A DNA stretch of 64,000 nucleotides from an uncultured Aquimarina sp. (GTDB lineage: Bacteria > Bacteroidota > Bacteroidia > Flavobacteriales > Flavobacteriaceae), in the NCBI GenBank assembly GCA_947501475.1, contig CANMWA010000004.1, forward strand, positions 62,001 through 126,000. The letters are read 5' to 3'. Positions 55,223 through 63,319 of this stretch are shown in pieces. The position numbers and the translations under genes were made by a program. The notes below the pieces were generated by a model. It was not told the origin of the DNA and made no database searches. It saw only the letters and a list, made by a program, of their open reading frames with translations. How positions within the stretch are numbered: the first letter of the stretch is position 1; every line of letters begins with the position of its first letter.

Positions 55223-56803
55223 TTAATTAAGAAGATCTTCTACAAAGAAAAGTAAATCTTTTGTATTATACTCTTTAGGGAATGATTTTCCATTAATTAA
55301 TATTTCTGGAGTGAAATTTTTATTGTGATCGATACACCATTTATTTTGTTTTTCAAGTATTTTAAAATAGTTTTCATTACCATTTCTACCCCATTTTTTA
55401 AACCAATCATTACATTCTAAATTTAAGTATGCATCATGCATAGCTTTGAGAGGTTGGTCTTGTTCTCCTTCATGATATATCTCTAGCAATCGAGCAGTTA
55501 TTTGAGTGCTATTATTATTCCTGTCCTGAGCAGGCACATTAAAGCGGACGATTATTTGTATCTCTTCATTATTTTGACGTAATAATTGTTCAACAAGTGT
55601 ATGTGCTTCTTTGCAATGCCCACAAGAAGGGTTAGTAATTATGGTAATGTATAGTTTTGAGTTTTCATCTCTATTACCAAATATAATTTCATCTTTATCG
55701 ATGGCTCCACTGGATACTAATTCAGACTTAGATAATAATGTATCAAATAGCGAGTAGTTTCTTTTAAATTTGAAATGATCAATTTTTAAAGTTTTTAACG
55801 CAATCTCTTTTTTTAGTAAAGGAAGCACATATGACCAGCATACAGATACTATTGAAAAACTAAATAATAATAGGGATAGTGGCAAAAAATCATACGAGAT
55901 GCCTGTTATGCTATAACCAGATATATATATAGGTACTATTTGAAGCCACAAAACAGCTACAACACCTAGGCACAAGGTACACCAGCTTTTTATAACATTA
56001 AATTGATAAATGACAGAATAAAAAGTGAATGGAATGCTTACTAAGCTTAAAATATAGATAGGTATAAAGCTAGTGCCACTTAAAAGGAATAGAAAACTTG
56101 ATAAAATGAAACTTATAAAGTATACAATACCTACATCACTTAGTTTAATAGATCCTGGTAATGAAGCTCCTTTTGAATTAAGAACGGTATCACAACTCAC
56201 CTTGCTTTGGCCTATGGAGCAGATACGATCCAAGGTGTTGGATTGCAGGCCTAATTCTTTTAGGATAATTAGAACGCTAAATGTAACTCCAATAATGGAT
56301 AATATATAATGCAAGAGTTCTGATAAAGAAGGTTTCAACAACAAAAATGAAATAATAAACAGAATTGAAGTTATTATGATTCCTAGGATTCTTTTTTTGG
56401 TACTCTTAGCTTCAATATTTATATCATCTTCATCTGAATCTATGATCAAAATAACGCCTGTCCAGATTTTTAGAAATTCTTCTACAGAAAGTATCTGTGT
56501 ATATTCTCTGCTAAAAATAAGATTGATTGTATCTTTTTTCTTAATAAAAATAACAAAATGCTCTCCAGTTTCATTTCTAATTTGGGTAAGAAAATATGAG
56601 TCCAGTTGTAAAAGTGTTTCACTATCAATGGCAACTTTAGCTGCAATATTTTCTATAACAAAATGATCAAGAACTCCGGTGATCGAATGTAAACTTGGGT
56701 AGGTGGGATGACTAAGTAGTTGAAATTTAACCTCTTCTTCATCTACAGAAATTCTATTTTTTTTTAAGATTTTATATAATAGGTATACAACAGCGTCTTT
56801 CAT
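55223..56803 (-). CDS. VKOR-thioredoxin fusion with degenerate C39 domain
   Basis: 526 residues. Residues about 1-130 look like a C39 peptidase domain that lost its Cys (LLSHPTYPSLHSITGVLDHF where a CGP-type motif would be; EHFVIF keeps the His). Five membrane helices of a vitamin K epoxide reductase homolog follow (about 140-330), with the shuttle pair Cys195/Cys204 and the active CxxC Cys275/Cys278 (SWCTLC). A C-terminal thioredoxin domain has Cys394/Cys397 in NPSCGHCKEAH. This set forms disulfides in exported proteins using quinone. In this operon it most likely oxidises the four cysteines of the precursor; the dead C39 domain may hold the leader. Confidence 0.88.
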   Translation of the reverse strand: MKDAVVYLLYKILKKNRISVDEEEVKFQLLSHPTYPSLHSITGVLDHFVIENIAAKVAIDSETLLQLDSYFLTQIRNETGEHFVIFIKKKDTINLIFSREYTQILSVEEFLKIWTGVILIIDSDEDDINIEAKSTKKRILGIIITSILFIISFLLLKPSLSELLHYILSIIGVTFSVLIILKELGLQSNTLDRICSIGQSKVSCDTVLNSKGASLPGSIKLSDVGIVYFISFILSSFLFLLSGTSFIPIYILSLVSIPFTFYSVIYQFNVIKSWCTLCLGVVAVLWLQIVPIYISGYSITGISYDFLPLSLLLFSFSIVSVCWSYVLPLLKKEIALKTLKIDHFKFKRNYSLFDTLLSKSELVSSGAIDKDEIIFGNRDENSKLYITIITNPSCGHCKEAHTLVEQLLRQNNEEIQIIVRFNVPAQDRNNNSTQITARLLEIYHEGEQDQPLKAMHDAYLNLECNDWFKKWGRNGNENYFKILEKQNKWCIDHNKNFTPEILINGKSFPKEYNTKDLLFFVEDLLN

Positions 56804-56820
56804 TACAGGAAATCATATTA

Positions 56821-58098
56821 TTAAGTTACTGGATGTAAAACTTCTATGAGCAAAGTTTTCTCAAGGACAAAAGATGTAAGTTTTTCCTTGAATTGTGATA
56901 TATTACTTTGAAATTGACTCATAAAATCTTCATCTTGGCTCAACTCATCATGCAGCTCTTTCATAGATACTGGTTCTAGGAAATATAAAAGAATAGCATC
57001 CCATCCTTTTAATTCTCGTTTATAGAGCTTTTGATCATGAGGCATTATATATTGAATAGTTATTGGGTCAGATTCAAAATCAACCACACATTTTTCATTA
57101 ATCTTAAATTTAGTGTCCCAAAGATCTTCTATAGATAATTTTTCAACAAACTCATAGAAATTATATATGTAGGCTAATCTTTCTTTCGAAATTTCTGTTT
57201 CAAAGTTTTGACCTCCAAAATGTTCCTTTAATTTTTTGTTGAGATGATTGTAATATTCTGGGAAATGATAGCTTAATCGTCCTTCAATTTGCTCACATGC
57301 AAAAACTGATTTTTTGGAATAGCCAACACAATGAATATACTTTGACAATACAGGAATAGAACTAAAATCTATTATTTCGGCAAAATTAGGGGCAACCTCG
57401 TCAAATAAGTATTGTACTTTGAGATTGTTGTTTTCAGCTATAGCGTATCCTAACTGTTGCTCAAAGATGGTGTTAAAAATCCCTACATCTAGGTTTTCTA
57501 GATGATGTTTGTTTTTTGTGATCAGGTCAAATGCTTTGTCATTCAATTCTTTGAAAAAACTTATGTTTTTGCCACCAATAAACCCTGCATTATGTGCTAG
57601 TATTTTTTTGTTTTTATTAAACGTACTTATAAGCTCACTTGGAATTGATTCAAAGCTTTTAAGCATATACCCAAATGTTTTTCCATAGTTTGGGAAATCT
57701 TCTTCTATATTTTGTGCTATAATATCATATTGATCAATTTGATATGGGATTTTATCCCAAAGAAATATATCATTATCAAGATGAATAAATGGCTCATCTT
57801 GTTGTGCACATGCAACCAATTTACCTAATGCCCACAACTTGGGATCATAATCATTGATACTATCTAATTGGGTATGAATTTTTGAATATGGAAGCTCTAA
57901 TAGATCATGAAATAATTCTTTACCTCTTTGATCGGTATACAGCTCGTTTTGTGAGTAAAATTTATTGATTGTCAAAGCGCTAAGCGCAAAACTATAAAAT
58001 GCATATTTTTGATTTGGCCAACCTCCATTAAACCTTGCATTTGCATCATCAGAATTATGGTATACAGGTTTGGTCCAAAAACTTTGAATTATTTTCAT
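56821..58098 (-). CDS. DUF6734-like protein, probable glycosyltransferase
   Basis: 425 residues. The first about 250 residues read like a GT-A glycosyltransferase: MKIIQSFWTKPVY at the start, LGKLVACAQQDEPFIHLDNDIFLWDKIP with Asp108-Asn-Asp110 as a DxD-type metal site, and ILAHNAGFIGGKN. The family resembles DUF6734, which I recall from Bacteroidetes peptide clusters; the name is from memory. The last about 70 residues (DAILLYFLEPVSMKELHDEL, then LTSFVLEKTLLIEVL) have the rhythm of a PqqD-like winged helix that could bind a leader peptide. It lies between the precursor gene and the VKOR gene, 17 bp from the latter. Sugar transfer to the peptide is inferred. Confidence 0.65.
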   Translation of the reverse strand: MKIIQSFWTKPVYHNSDDANARFNGGWPNQKYAFYSFALSALTINKFYSQNELYTDQRGKELFHDLLELPYSKIHTQLDSINDYDPKLWALGKLVACAQQDEPFIHLDNDIFLWDKIPYQIDQYDIIAQNIEEDFPNYGKTFGYMLKSFESIPSELISTFNKNKKILAHNAGFIGGKNISFFKELNDKAFDLITKNKHHLENLDVGIFNTIFEQQLGYAIAENNNLKVQYLFDEVAPNFAEIIDFSSIPVLSKYIHCVGYSKKSVFACEQIEGRLSYHFPEYYNHLNKKLKEHFGGQNFETEISKERLAYIYNFYEFVEKLSIEDLWDTKFKINEKCVVDFESDPITIQYIMPHDQKLYKRELKGWDAILLYFLEPVSMKELHDELSQDEDFMSQFQSNISQFKEKLTSFVLEKTLLIEVLHPVT

Positions 58099-58111
58099 TA
58101 ACGGTATAATT

Positions 58112-58140
58112 AAAAAAAGAGGATGTTATAAAACATCCCC
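58112..58140 (-). terminator. Terminator-like hairpin between precursor and maturation genes
   Basis: Read on the minus strand: GGGGATGTT, loop TTAT, AACATCCTC (nine pairs, one G-U), followed by TTTTTTT. It lies 36 bp after the precursor stop and 14 bp before the DUF6734-like start. It would let most transcripts end after the precursor, giving more precursor than enzymes. Confidence 0.75.
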
Positions 58141-58175
58141 TAAATAAATATTTAAGACTTTTTGTATTAGATAGA

Positions 58176-58388
58176 TTATGGTCTACATAAACTTCTCATA
58201 CCATAGTCATAGTATAAAGTACTTCCGCAACTTATACTCCATACCCCATTTGGTGGGTATAGTACACCTTGTCGACATCTTGGATAAAGACAAGCCGAAC
58301 CTCCAAAATAACCTCCTGTGATTTGCTTTGATTCGTCTTTACCTAAAACCTCAAGTTTGATCTTTTTAAGAATTTCCGTTTTTTTCAT
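58176..58388 (-). CDS. Exported peptide precursor with double-glycine leader
   Basis: 70 residues. The leader of 26 residues (from MKKTEILKKIKLEV to KQITGG) ends in a double glycine, the cut site of C39 peptidases. The core of 44 residues is neutral to basic, rich in Gly, Tyr, Ser and Pro, and holds four cysteines (33, 38, 54, 68), enough for two disulfides. A second GG at 29-30 (YFGG) offers an alternative cut giving a 40-residue core. The operon downstream encodes a disulfide-forming fusion, a GT-like enzyme, a C39 exporter and an adaptor. A bacteriocin or signal peptide is likely. I do not recognise the core as a known bacteriocin. Confidence 0.85.
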   Translation of the reverse strand: MKKTEILKKIKLEVLGKDESKQITGGYFGGSACLYPRCRQGVLYPPNGVWSISCGSTLYYDYGMRSLCRP

Positions 58389-58460
58389 GATTCTTTGTTT
58401 TTTGATTAATAATTATTCTAAACTAATGAATTAATTATCCTAGTAAAAAACTATTTATTG

Positions 58461-58500
58461 CTCAAACGTTATAGTGTTGATAAATACTCGATTTTTTGTG
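58461..58500 (-). promoter_or_regulatory. Conserved upstream element of the precursor gene
   Basis: Plus-strand core CTCAAACGTTATAGTGTT, in a 28-bp block that matches the block at 61595-61622 at 24 positions; both are followed within a few bases by ATTTTTTG. The palindromic centre CTnnAACGTTnnAG has the CG centre typical of LacI-family operators. It is 73-112 bp upstream of the precursor start. The stretch 58389-58729 otherwise contains only this element and the amylase terminator. Confidence 0.65.
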
Positions 58501-58676
58501 ATTATTAGTAGTGTATTTATTTTTTTTGAGGCTTTTCTTTAGTGTTTTAACATCTGTATTAAACCTATTTGGTGTTTTAGAAACCATAGATATATTAGAT
58601 TGGATCTATCTTATATGATATTTCGTTTTATTGACTTTGTAAGTGGGTAAGTGCTTGGGTTTATAGAGAATAAAAT

Positions 58677-58714
58677 AAAAAAGCTGCTAGAATGTTTTCT
58701 AGCAGCTTTTTTTT
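58677..58714 (-). terminator. Rho-independent terminator of the secreted amylase gene
   Basis: 16-bp perfect stem (core GCTGCTAGAA / TTCTAGCAGC flanked by A and T runs) with loop TGTT, starting 16 bp after the amylase stop on the minus strand. Confidence 0.92.
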
Positions 58715-58729
58715 GATGATCACAGGTGC

Positions 58730-61501
58730 TTATCTAACACTTAATTTAGTGATATAAGTTCCTGTTTTATTACTGATTTTTACAATGTAAAGTCCTTTTC
58801 GAAGATCATTTACAGGGAAACTATGGTTAGCTTTAAAATTGCCTTCAAATTTCTTTACCAAAGTTCCTGTAATCGTACAAATAGCTACTTTTTGCGCTTG
58901 TTTTTGTATCCTGAAATCAGTTTTGGCTGGATTAGGGTAAATTAAAAAACGAGGCTTTTTTGGCTTGCGAATTCTTGGGAAATATGGTCTGTCTCCATAG
59001 ATTTTAAATTCACCGGGTTGTAAGGTTATTTTTGCATTCACATTTCTAACCACCAGCGGTCTGCTTCTATAATTTAACAAATCAAACCAGAACCCTCTTT
59101 TTTGAAATTTTGGATCAATTTCAATAGGCTCTACACCAAAATTACCTATAATAGTTACATTTTTAATACCTCTTTTTCTTCGAGAGTCATTAGTAAGATG
59201 AATTGTTTTTGCATTATCTGATGATGCATCTATTGTAAAATCACTAGTTTGAAATACACTTTCGTTTTGACGTAGTGAAATAAGATTTGCATATAAATCA
59301 TATACTGCTTTTCTATTAGGATCTTCATAATAATCCCAACGAATAGGTTTTGGATTGGTTCTACAACCACCATCTTCATTACCATCTTCGCATCTATTGA
59401 TACTAAAATCATACCCTAATTCGCCAAATTGCCATATCATTTTTGGCCCAGGAACAGTAAAATAAAAGGCTCCAGCCAATGAAATTCTATCTAAGGCTGT
59501 CGAAAGATTCTTTACAGAGTAGTCTCCACTTCCGTTACCAAATGCAAGGTTTTTATACATTAACCGTTCTTCATCATGACTTTCCATAAAACTTACATTT
59601 GATGGAGTGTCCCATCCCCGAGATTGATAAGAAATCCAACCAAAATCAGAATTGTTATACCCCATAGTTGCCTGGTTGTAGTTAAAATTATGATTACCCC
59701 AAACCATCATTCCGTCATTGATCAGTATTGTTTCTTCTTCATTAGGAGCAAAATGTTCTAAAATCACATAAGCATTGGGATCAATATTTTGTATTGTAGC
59801 ATTCATACGAGTAAGAATATTAATTCTACTCTGATCAAATGCGCCACCATCACCAATAGTATTAGTAAATCCTTTAGTGAAATCAAATCTAAAACCATCT
59901 ACATTATATTCTTTTAACCAAAATTCATTTAATCTATCGATATATGCTTTAGTAACTTCAGATTCATGATTTAAATCGTTGAAGAATGAAAAAGATGTGT
60001 TCGAGTCTTCTACATTAAAAAATGGATTTTCAGGAAGTACTTTACCAGTGTAACACCCATTACAATCATTCCACATTCTATAATATGGGTTTTGACCTGT
60101 TGCATGGTTATATACAACATCTAGAATAACAGCAATTCCTCTAGCATGACACTCATCAACAAATTCTTTGAAATCTGTCGGAGAACCATAATATTTGTCT
60201 AGTGCCATATGAAATGATGGGTTATATCCCCAGCTGATGTTACCGTCAAATTCTGAAACTGGCATTAGCTCGATAGTATTTACCCCAAGTTTTTGTATAT
60301 AATCTAACCTTGCTTTTACAGCATCATAAGAGTGTAATTCATCAAAATCGCGAATCAACAATTCATAAATCACTAAATCTTCTTTTGCAGGACGTTTAAA
60401 CTTCTTAATCTTCCAATTATAAGGAGTTTCACCTGTTTTAAACCAAGTAACAGCATGATTCGTTTTTCCGGTTGGATATGCTGGGATATTAGCAAAAGTA
60501 TCTTCGGCTATGAATGCATCATTGTATTCTGATAAGATAAGAGTAGAGTAGGGGTCTGCAATCGAAATTTGTGACTCTATTACATATTGAAAAAGAATAT
60601 CAGAATTGCTAGGTAGATTTTCTAGAGTAATCCAAAAACGATCTTGTGCACTATCCTTATTTAATAAATACTTGTCATTAATATTCCAGTCATTATCATC
60701 TAAATTGCTGATAAGGTGTACAAATTCTTTACCTGGAGCATAAAGTACCAAAGTTGCTGTCGATGGATCTTTTGGATTTAAATTAATACCATCATTCATA
60801 CCAGCAGGTACAGGAGCTTCGATAGTATTAGGAGCAATAACAGCTGTAAATTGAGTTGACAAAGTATTTGAAGTACCCGATTCAGTTGCTTCAATACTAA
60901 AACTTGTATTTTCTACAACGGTATACTCAAAGTTGTAGTTTGTTGTTCCTGTTTGAGTATCTACTATTGTACCATTAGCAGATAGTACAAAATCTGCAGT
61001 AACGCTTGTACTTGCAGCAATAGGAAAAGAGTTTCCGGTTTCTACAATACTCACAGGTTTTGATGGATTTACTAATGAAAGCTCAAAAACCCCAACATTT
61101 ACAACATTATCTTGTGTTTTTTTATCGCCAGAACCATCTTTTGCTTTTGCAAGCATACCTATACGGTCTATACCAGTTACCCCATAAAAAGTAGTAGGGG
61201 TAAAGGTAAAAGAATAAGTACCATCCCCGTTATTGGTAAATTTATTGGCCTCATTAGAGTTTGTCCAATCCCCATTTGTAGGGGCATTACTACCATTATT
61301 ACTGCCCTGTGGAAAGTACCAGGCCCATAAGTAGAGATCATTTACCCCCCATATACTGGTATCTACGCCTGAAACTGTGATGGTAATTTCATCATTTTCA
61401 TCAAAAGGATTAGGAGTAATGGTAAAAGTAGCGTTCTGTTGTTGAGCAAGAGTAATATTTGCCCCCAGAACGAGAAATAGTAAAAAAATAATTTTTTTCA
61501 T
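58730..61501 (-). CDS. Secreted GH13 alpha-amylase family protein with type IX sorting domain
   Basis: 923 residues. Signal peptide (about 1-20, ending TLAQ). N-terminal beta-sandwich domains (about 20-365) include one of CBM48/starch-binding shape (TATLVLYAPGKEFVHLI). The GH13 barrel follows (about 370-780) with nucleophile Asp540 in DGFRFDFTKGF, acid/base Glu582 in VILEHFAPN and Asp643 in ESHDEERL; DVVYNHATGQNP is region I. The last about 75 residues (YPNPAKTDFRI to GLYIVKISNKTGTYITKLSVR) are a type IX secretion sorting domain, so the enzyme is released or anchored at the surface. It cleaves alpha-1,4-glucans. Its upstream element is shared with the peptide precursor gene. Confidence 0.94.
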   Translation of the reverse strand: MKKIIFLLFLVLGANITLAQQQNATFTITPNPFDENDEITITVSGVDTSIWGVNDLYLWAWYFPQGSNNGSNAPTNGDWTNSNEANKFTNNGDGTYSFTFTPTTFYGVTGIDRIGMLAKAKDGSGDKKTQDNVVNVGVFELSLVNPSKPVSIVETGNSFPIAASTSVTADFVLSANGTIVDTQTGTTNYNFEYTVVENTSFSIEATESGTSNTLSTQFTAVIAPNTIEAPVPAGMNDGINLNPKDPSTATLVLYAPGKEFVHLISNLDDNDWNINDKYLLNKDSAQDRFWITLENLPSNSDILFQYVIESQISIADPYSTLILSEYNDAFIAEDTFANIPAYPTGKTNHAVTWFKTGETPYNWKIKKFKRPAKEDLVIYELLIRDFDELHSYDAVKARLDYIQKLGVNTIELMPVSEFDGNISWGYNPSFHMALDKYYGSPTDFKEFVDECHARGIAVILDVVYNHATGQNPYYRMWNDCNGCYTGKVLPENPFFNVEDSNTSFSFFNDLNHESEVTKAYIDRLNEFWLKEYNVDGFRFDFTKGFTNTIGDGGAFDQSRINILTRMNATIQNIDPNAYVILEHFAPNEEETILINDGMMVWGNHNFNYNQATMGYNNSDFGWISYQSRGWDTPSNVSFMESHDEERLMYKNLAFGNGSGDYSVKNLSTALDRISLAGAFYFTVPGPKMIWQFGELGYDFSINRCEDGNEDGGCRTNPKPIRWDYYEDPNRKAVYDLYANLISLRQNESVFQTSDFTIDASSDNAKTIHLTNDSRRKRGIKNVTIIGNFGVEPIEIDPKFQKRGFWFDLLNYRSRPLVVRNVNAKITLQPGEFKIYGDRPYFPRIRKPKKPRFLIYPNPAKTDFRIQKQAQKVAICTITGTLVKKFEGNFKANHSFPVNDLRKGLYIVKISNKTGTYITKLSVR

Positions 61502-61594
61502 GACTTGTGATTTTTAGTGAACAGAAATTGTTCGTATAATCAAAAATAATCGATGCAAGAGAAATAATAATGTCATCAAAAAAATAGTTTGGTA

Positions 61595-61631
61595 CTCAAA
61601 CGTTGTAGTGTTAACAAATTCTTATTTTTTG
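61595..61631 (-). promoter_or_regulatory. Conserved upstream element of the amylase gene
   Basis: Plus-strand core CTCAAACGTTGTAGTGTT, second copy of the element at 58461-58500. It lies 94-130 bp upstream of the amylase start. Downstream of it, read on the minus strand, TATTTTTT could serve as a weak -7 box, which would put the element near the -33 position. Confidence 0.65.
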
Positions 61632-61720
61632 AAGCTAAAAGATGTGCTTTTCTTAACTTTTTTTTGGGTTTCTGTAATGATTTGATAGTATAAAATAAAA
61701 ATATTTGAATAATTTAAACT

Positions 61721-61750
61721 AAAAAAGAGTGTGGTAACACACTCTTTTTT
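61721..61750 (-). terminator. Rho-independent terminator of the lipoprotein amylase gene
   Basis: 13-bp perfect stem (AAAAAAGAGTGTG / CACACTCTTTTTT) with loop GTAA, 26 bp after the stop on the minus strand. Confidence 0.92.
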
Positions 61751-61776
61751 AGTTGACTATATAGGTTTTGGGATCT

Positions 61777-63243
61777 TTATTCTTTAGCAATCGACCAGAT
61801 TGAAAACCCTTTTGCAGGAGCTTCTATACTTACTTGTCCATTCGCTTCTGCGATTGGGGCTTTTTTAGAATTATCTGCATAATCGATTAGCTTTTTTCCT
61901 GCCCAATTTGATGTTACAGTACTTTGTTTTGCTTGATTACTAATATTGATATAAAAAATTAGTCCAGGGTTATTACCTTGACCATTTCTTTTCATAATAT
62001 ATTCATTTTTGGTTGCTTTAATGATTTGTACATCTCCTATAGCAATAGTATTATGAATAAGCACTAAGTTCTTAAGTTTATCTTTAAATTGATCATTCTC
62101 ATAATCATTATAAAAAAGAGTAGGATACCCATCATGGGTTAGAATGTATGCATAAGCAATCATTTTGTTACCAAAACTTATGTTGTTATCTGTATTGGTA
62201 TCTTTTTCGGTATCGTGATTAGCTGTAAAAGTAACGGCTTTATCAGGATATATTTTACGAAGCATATTATTATCTACACCTAGAGCAGTTAGATCTTTGT
62301 TACGATCTAAAGTCTCATCTAGTTTATAAAAACAAGCAAAATCAAAAGCAGGAGATCCAGATGCATCTACCCACTTTTTAAGGTTTTGTGCATTACCATC
62401 AAAGTTTTCTCCTACAGAAAACCCACCTACTTTATCATTCCATGCTTTTACCCATTTTGGATCAAAACTTTTTACATAATCAAAACGCCATCCATCAAAT
62501 TTAAGGGTGTTTTTATAAAACTCAGCTACAGAATCATCTCTGCCCCATAACCAATCTTGTACATAGGTTTGATCATGACAAAGGTCTGTTTTGGCAAAAA
62601 ACGGGTTTTCTTCAAATCCATCATTGTTATGAAAATCATTGGGGTGATAATGATTGTAATCTCTATTGAACTTACCAGAAGCATTACCATTTTGTTCGTT
62701 AAATAAGGTGTATACTTCGGTATCTCCAGGGCGCAACGGATTTGCTTCTTTACCACCACCAGAGTTATGACTGATAACAATATCAGCAATTACTTCTATT
62801 TTGTTATCATGTGCTTTTTGGATAAGGCTTTCTAATTCGACTCTTGACCCAAATCGAGTTTCTATGGTTTCATGTTGATCTAATTCTCCTACATCAAAAT
62901 AATCTGATGGATCGTACCCCATAGACTCTTTTCCTGATTGCCCTTTACCAGGTGCAGGCAACCAAATTTTATTTACACCAGTAGCAGACCAATCTGCAAT
63001 TTTACTGTTCACCTCGTCATACCAACCTCCTATAGGTTCAACATTCCAATAGAATGCCTGCATCATTACACCAACGCCTTCTTGTTTAAATTGGTTAAGG
63101 TCTAGCTTAGTAGCATCTACACTATTTCCATCTCCATTATCACCAGAAGAATTGTCTGTAGAATCATCAGATGAGCACCCTAAAAATGCTATTGATAAGA
63201 TCCCAAATATGATACTTGTTATTGATTTCACTGTATTTTTCAT
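61777..63243 (-). CDS. GH13 alpha-amylase lipoprotein
   Basis: 488 residues. The lipoprotein signal ends at Cys23 (IAFLGCSSDDS), followed by an Asp/Ser/Gly-rich tether. Single GH13 barrel plus C-domain: region I DIVISHNSGG, nucleophile Asp255 in FDGWRFDYVKSF, acid/base Glu279 in FSVGENFDG and Asp344 in TANHDTEKD. Likely a cell-surface endo-acting amylase with the role of SusG in starch uptake. It follows a SusE/F-like gene after a terminator-type hairpin and precedes the secreted amylase gene, so the region is the distal part of a starch-utilisation locus. Confidence 0.94.
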   Translation of the reverse strand: MKNTVKSITSIIFGILSIAFLGCSSDDSTDNSSGDNGDGNSVDATKLDLNQFKQEGVGVMMQAFYWNVEPIGGWYDEVNSKIADWSATGVNKIWLPAPGKGQSGKESMGYDPSDYFDVGELDQHETIETRFGSRVELESLIQKAHDNKIEVIADIVISHNSGGGKEANPLRPGDTEVYTLFNEQNGNASGKFNRDYNHYHPNDFHNNDGFEENPFFAKTDLCHDQTYVQDWLWGRDDSVAEFYKNTLKFDGWRFDYVKSFDPKWVKAWNDKVGGFSVGENFDGNAQNLKKWVDASGSPAFDFACFYKLDETLDRNKDLTALGVDNNMLRKIYPDKAVTFTANHDTEKDTNTDNNISFGNKMIAYAYILTHDGYPTLFYNDYENDQFKDKLKNLVLIHNTIAIGDVQIIKATKNEYIMKRNGQGNNPGLIFYINISNQAKQSTVTSNWAGKKLIDYADNSKKAPIAEANGQVSIEAPAKGFSIWSIAKE

Positions 63244-63256
63244 AAGCTTTAATGTA

Positions 63257-63289
63257 AAAGGGCTGTTTTATGTTATAAAACAGCCCTTT
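63257..63289 (-). terminator. Hairpin terminator between SusE/F-like and amylase genes
   Basis: 15-bp perfect stem (core AAAGGGCTGTTTTA / TAAAACAGCCCTTT) with a three-base loop, 30 bp after the SusE/F stop and 14 bp before the amylase start. No long T-run follows on the minus strand, so it may only weaken read-through, lowering amylase expression relative to the Sus genes, or stabilise the upstream message. Confidence 0.7.
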
Positions 63290-63319
63290 CTAATTTAGTT
63301 TTGACTAACTCAATTATAT

